Below are positions 61,900 through 64,000 of a stretch of 64,000 nt of DNA, piece by piece. The notes under the pieces were generated by a model that worked only from the letters and a program-made list of their open reading frames with translations, was not told the origin of the DNA and searched no databases. Location: the NCBI GenBank assembly GCA_003241645.1, contig QFOX01000004.1, positions 1-64,000 on the forward strand, read 5' to 3'. How positions within the stretch are numbered: the first letter of the stretch is position 1; every line of letters starts with the position of its first letter. A program made the position numbers and the translations under genes. The DNA comes from Azospirillum brasilense. Lineage in GTDB: Bacteria; Pseudomonadota; Alphaproteobacteria; Rickettsiales; UBA3002.

Positions 61900-63546
61900 A
61901 TGACTATCAATCTTCACCTGCCGTCCGAAATGGAAACCCTTCGCCCCAAGATCACCGTTGTTGGTGTGGGTGGCGCGGGTGGCAACGCCGTGAACAACAT
62001 GATCGCGGCGAGCCTTGAAGGCATTGATTTCGTGATCGCCAACACCGATGCGCAGGCGCTTGATTCCGCCCGCACGGACCGCGTGATCCAGCTGGGCGTG
62101 AACGTCACGCGCGGCCTCGGCGCGGGCGCCAAGCCGGAAGTCGGCTACGCTGCCGCCGAAGAAGCGGTGGATGAGATCGCCGATTCGATCGCGGGCAGCA
62201 ACATGGTGTTCATCACCGCGGGCATGGGCGGCGGCACCGGCACCGGTGCAGCGCCGGTGGTAGCGCGCCTCGCGAAAGAGCAGGGCATGCTCACCGTGGG
62301 CGTGGTGACCAAGCCGTTCCAGTTCGAAGGCGCGCACCGCATGCGCATGGCCGAAGCGGGCATTCGCGAACTGCAACAATACGTGGACACCCTCATCGTG
62401 GTGCCGAACCAGAACCTGTTCCGCATCGCCAACGAAAAAACCACCTTTGCCGAAGCCTTCCGCCTGGCAGATGAAGTGCTGCATAGCGGCGTGCGCGGCG
62501 TGACCGATTTGATCGTGAAGCCCGGCATGGTGAACCTCGATTTCGCCGACATCCGCGCCGTGATGAGCGAGATGGGCAAAGCCATGATGGGCACCGGCGA
62601 AGCCACCGGCGACAGCCGTGCGCTGCAGGCCGCTGAAGCCGCCATCAGCAACCCGCTGCTGGACGATGTGTCGCTGAAAGGCGCGCGTGCCGTGCTGGTG
62701 AACATCACCGGCGGCATGGACCTGTCGCTCTACGAAGTGGACGAAGCCGTCAACCGCATCCGCGACGAGGTGGATGCCGACGCGAACATCATCTTCGGTT
62801 CCACCTTCAGCGATTCCATGGAAGGCAAAATGCGCGTCAGCGTGGTGGCCACCGGTATCGATGCGGCCGAACTGCAGAACCGCCCGACCCAGCCGGAATT
62901 CACGCAGGCCCCGCGTCCGCAAAGCCGTGCGCCGTTCAGCATCGGTGCGGCGGCCCAGCAAGCTCCCGTGCGTAAGGAAGCGCCCGTGGCCGCAGCGCCG
63001 CGCGCGGTGGCTCCCCAGCCGGTTGCCGCCCCCCGTGCGGCTGCCCCGCAAGCCCCGGTGATCCGTATCATCGATGAAGCCGCGCAAGCGCAGGAAGATG
63101 CGGCCCGTGCCGCTGCCCACCAGCAGCAAGTGGCCGCCATGAACGCGCAGGCTGCGCAGCTGGAGCAGGCCATGCGCCTGGCCGCCGCCCCGCAGCAGGC
63201 GCGCCCCGTAGCAGCCGCTGCCGCGGCCCCCGCACAAGCCGCCATGGCGGAAGCAGGCCCGCTGTTCGTCAGCCCGCGTGCTGAGCAGCCCGTGCAACGC
63301 ACGCTGTTCGCGGCCCAGTCGCCGGAAATGGAAGAGGAAGAATACGACGACGCCAGCGCGGGCGGTAAGAACATCTTCGGTCGCCTTGCCAACGTGGGCA
63401 AGGCACTGGCTTCCGGCCGGGTCGAGCCGCGTGGCCGCGAAGAGCTTTCGCCGCGCAAGGCCGAGGTGCGTGAAGTCGCCGCCCAAGGGCAGGATGAGGA
63501 AGAGTTCTACGACATTCCCGCTTTCCTGCGCCGTCAGGCCAACTAA
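61900..63546 (+). CDS. ftsZ: Cell division protein FtsZ
   Basis: The tubulin-like GTPase of the Z ring. The nucleotide fold is [17 protein letters not shown] with the tubulin signature [11 protein letters not shown] at 110-120, then [20 protein letters not shown] and [20 protein letters not shown]. The core ends near 330. A long Ala/Pro/Gln-rich linker of about 180 residues follows, longer than in E. coli but common in alphaproteobacteria. The end [12 protein letters not shown] is the conserved peptide that binds FtsA. 548 aa. GAGGAGAG lies before the start. Confidence 0.98.
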   Translation: MTINLHLPSEMETLRPKITVVGVGGAGGNAVNNMIAASLEGIDFVIANTDAQALDSARTDRVIQLGVNVTRGLGAGAKPEVGYAAAEEAVDEIADSIAGSNMVFITAGMGGGTGTGAAPVVARLAKEQGMLTVGVVTKPFQFEGAHRMRMAEAGIRELQQYVDTLIVVPNQNLFRIANEKTTFAEAFRLADEVLHSGVRGVTDLIVKPGMVNLDFADIRAVMSEMGKAMMGTGEATGDSRALQAAEAAISNPLLDDVSLKGARAVLVNITGGMDLSLYEVDEAVNRIRDEVDADANIIFGSTFSDSMEGKMRVSVVATGIDAAELQNRPTQPEFTQAPRPQSRAPFSIGAAAQQAPVRKEAPVAAAPRAVAPQPVAAPRAAAPQAPVIRIIDEAAQAQEDAARAAAHQQQVAAMNAQAAQLEQAMRLAAAPQQARPVAAAAAAPAQAAMAEAGPLFVSPRAEQPVQRTLFAAQSPEMEEEEYDDASAGGKNIFGRLANVGKALASGRVEPRGREELSPRKAEVREVAAQGQDEEEFYDIPAFLRRQAN

Positions 63547-63574
63547 AGTTTCTAGCTGTCCTTTTTAAGGCTAA

Positions 63575-63605
63575 AAGGTGTGGTGAGCGATCACCGCACC
63601 TTTTT
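63575..63605 (+). terminator. Rho-independent terminator after ftsZ
   Basis: A hairpin AAGGTG-T-GGTGA with TCACC-G-CACCTT (one internal mismatch), 4-base loop, then TTTTT. It ends the dcw transcript before lpxC. Confidence 0.85.
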
Positions 63606-63625
63606 CTTATTCGCCTTAAGCATTT

Positions 63626-63673
63626 GTAACGAAGCGCGAATTATCTGTAACAATCGGTTACAAAGCGTGAATT
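63626..63673 (+). promoter_or_regulatory. Imperfect direct repeat upstream of lpxC
   Basis: GTAACGAAGCGCGAATT (63626) and GTTACAAAGCGTGAATT (63657) match at 14 of 17 positions with a 31-bp step, in the region where the lpxC promoter should be. Confidence 0.3.
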
Positions 63674-63747
63674 GCGCGGCTGCGTGCATCGCCGTATTTT
63701 CCGACCATAGGCCACAGAGCCGAAGCATTTCTAGAAACGGACATACG

Positions 63748-64000
63748 ATGGAAACCACGCATATCACCGAAGAATTCTTCCAACACACTGTTGCGGCCGA
63801 AGTCAGCTGCGTGGGCGTGGCGCTGCACACCGGCGACATGGTGAACATGACCATTCGCCCCGCCGCGGTGAACACCGGCATCGTGTTCGTGCGCAAGGAC
63901 GTGGAAGCGAACAACGTGGTTCCCGCGCGCTACGACGCGGTGGTGGAAACCACCCTCGGCACCACCATTTGCAACAAGCACGGCGTAACCGTTTCGACCA
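63748..64000 (+). CDS. lpxC: UDP-3-O-acyl-N-acetylglucosamine deacetylase (partial, 3' end beyond right edge)
   Basis: LpxC does the first committed step of lipid A synthesis. The visible 84 codons read METTHITEEFFQHTVAAEVS, CVGVALHTGDMVNMTIRP, GIVFVRKDV and ARYDAVVETTLGTTI, the N-terminal LpxC pattern (the GVGLHTG segment is GVALHTG here). The zinc site lies beyond the window. It follows ftsZ after a terminator, a usual place for lpxC. It shows that the host makes lipopolysaccharide. Confidence 0.92.
   Translation, partial: METTHITEEFFQHTVAAEVSCVGVALHTGDMVNMTIRPAAVNTGIVFVRKDVEANNVVPARYDAVVETTLGTTICNKHGVTVST

Noticed and set aside
1..64000. tRNA genes or classical insertion sequences
   Set aside because: No segment with a convincing tRNA T-loop and acceptor end, and no transposase or integrase frame, was recognised; a tRNA scan would settle this.

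Overview
This is a GC-rich window from a Gram-negative bacterium, most likely a deep-branching alphaproteobacterium. The evidence is the set of alphaproteobacterial marker families: a Usg protein, a zf-CHCC zinc protein next to a HIG1-type protein and etfBA, a DUF1476/ATP-synthase-zeta gene divergent from purC, small PurL with separate PurS and PurQ, and CGFS glutaredoxin plus BolA in the purine region. The order cannot be fixed by eye. No tRNA, rRNA, CRISPR array or classical transposase was seen.

Layout. 1-4.2 kb (minus): a tightly overlapped operon glyQ - two small lipoproteins - panD - glyS (glyS runs off the left edge). 4.3-9.8 kb: membrane protein, yqgE, ygfZ, glycosyltransferase, usg, a prepilin-like protein and a divergent lytic transglycosylase. 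9.8-17.9 kb: zf-CHCC, HIG1, etfB, etfA, nadE, gltX, a GIY-YIG nuclease cassette and cysS. 18-24.7 kb: hypothetical protein, cimA, secreted protein, trmJ and four Gly/Ala-rich hydrophobic proteins of unknown role. 25-36 kb: rpsD, grxD, purL, a methyltransferase, bolA, small secreted proteins, and a purC-SseB-like-purS-purQ operon. 36-44 kb: membrane and Tat-exported proteins, a J-domain protein behind three DnaA-box matches, EamA transporter, AmpD-like amidase, second prepilin, RNase P RNA and a degenerate M23 protein. 44.6-64 kb: a complete dcw cell-wall/division cluster (mraZ rsmH ftsL ftsI murE murF mraY murD ftsW murG murC murB ddl ftsQ ftsA ftsZ) followed by lpxC, which runs off the right edge.

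The main discovery is a set of short palindromic elements spread through essential genes. They sit in frame inside glyS, glyQ, nadE and cysS, twice inside the RNase P RNA, and in operon junctions (panD/glyS, etfB/etfA, upstream of gltX, purS/purQ, ftsW/murG, murB/ddl). At least three families can be told apart. Copies in glyQ and nadE are the same 85-nt element. Copies before etfA and gltX show compensatory changes in hairpin stems. One 354-bp unit between gltX and cysS carries a GIY-YIG nuclease gene bounded by 28-bp perfect inverted copies of the same repeat, so it may be the autonomous member of the family. The pattern resembles the Rickettsia palindromic elements known from protein and RNA genes; the link to a GIY-YIG nuclease and the apparent preservation of reading frame or translational coupling are my inferences.

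All calls come from reading the sequence and from family knowledge; no database search or folding was run.
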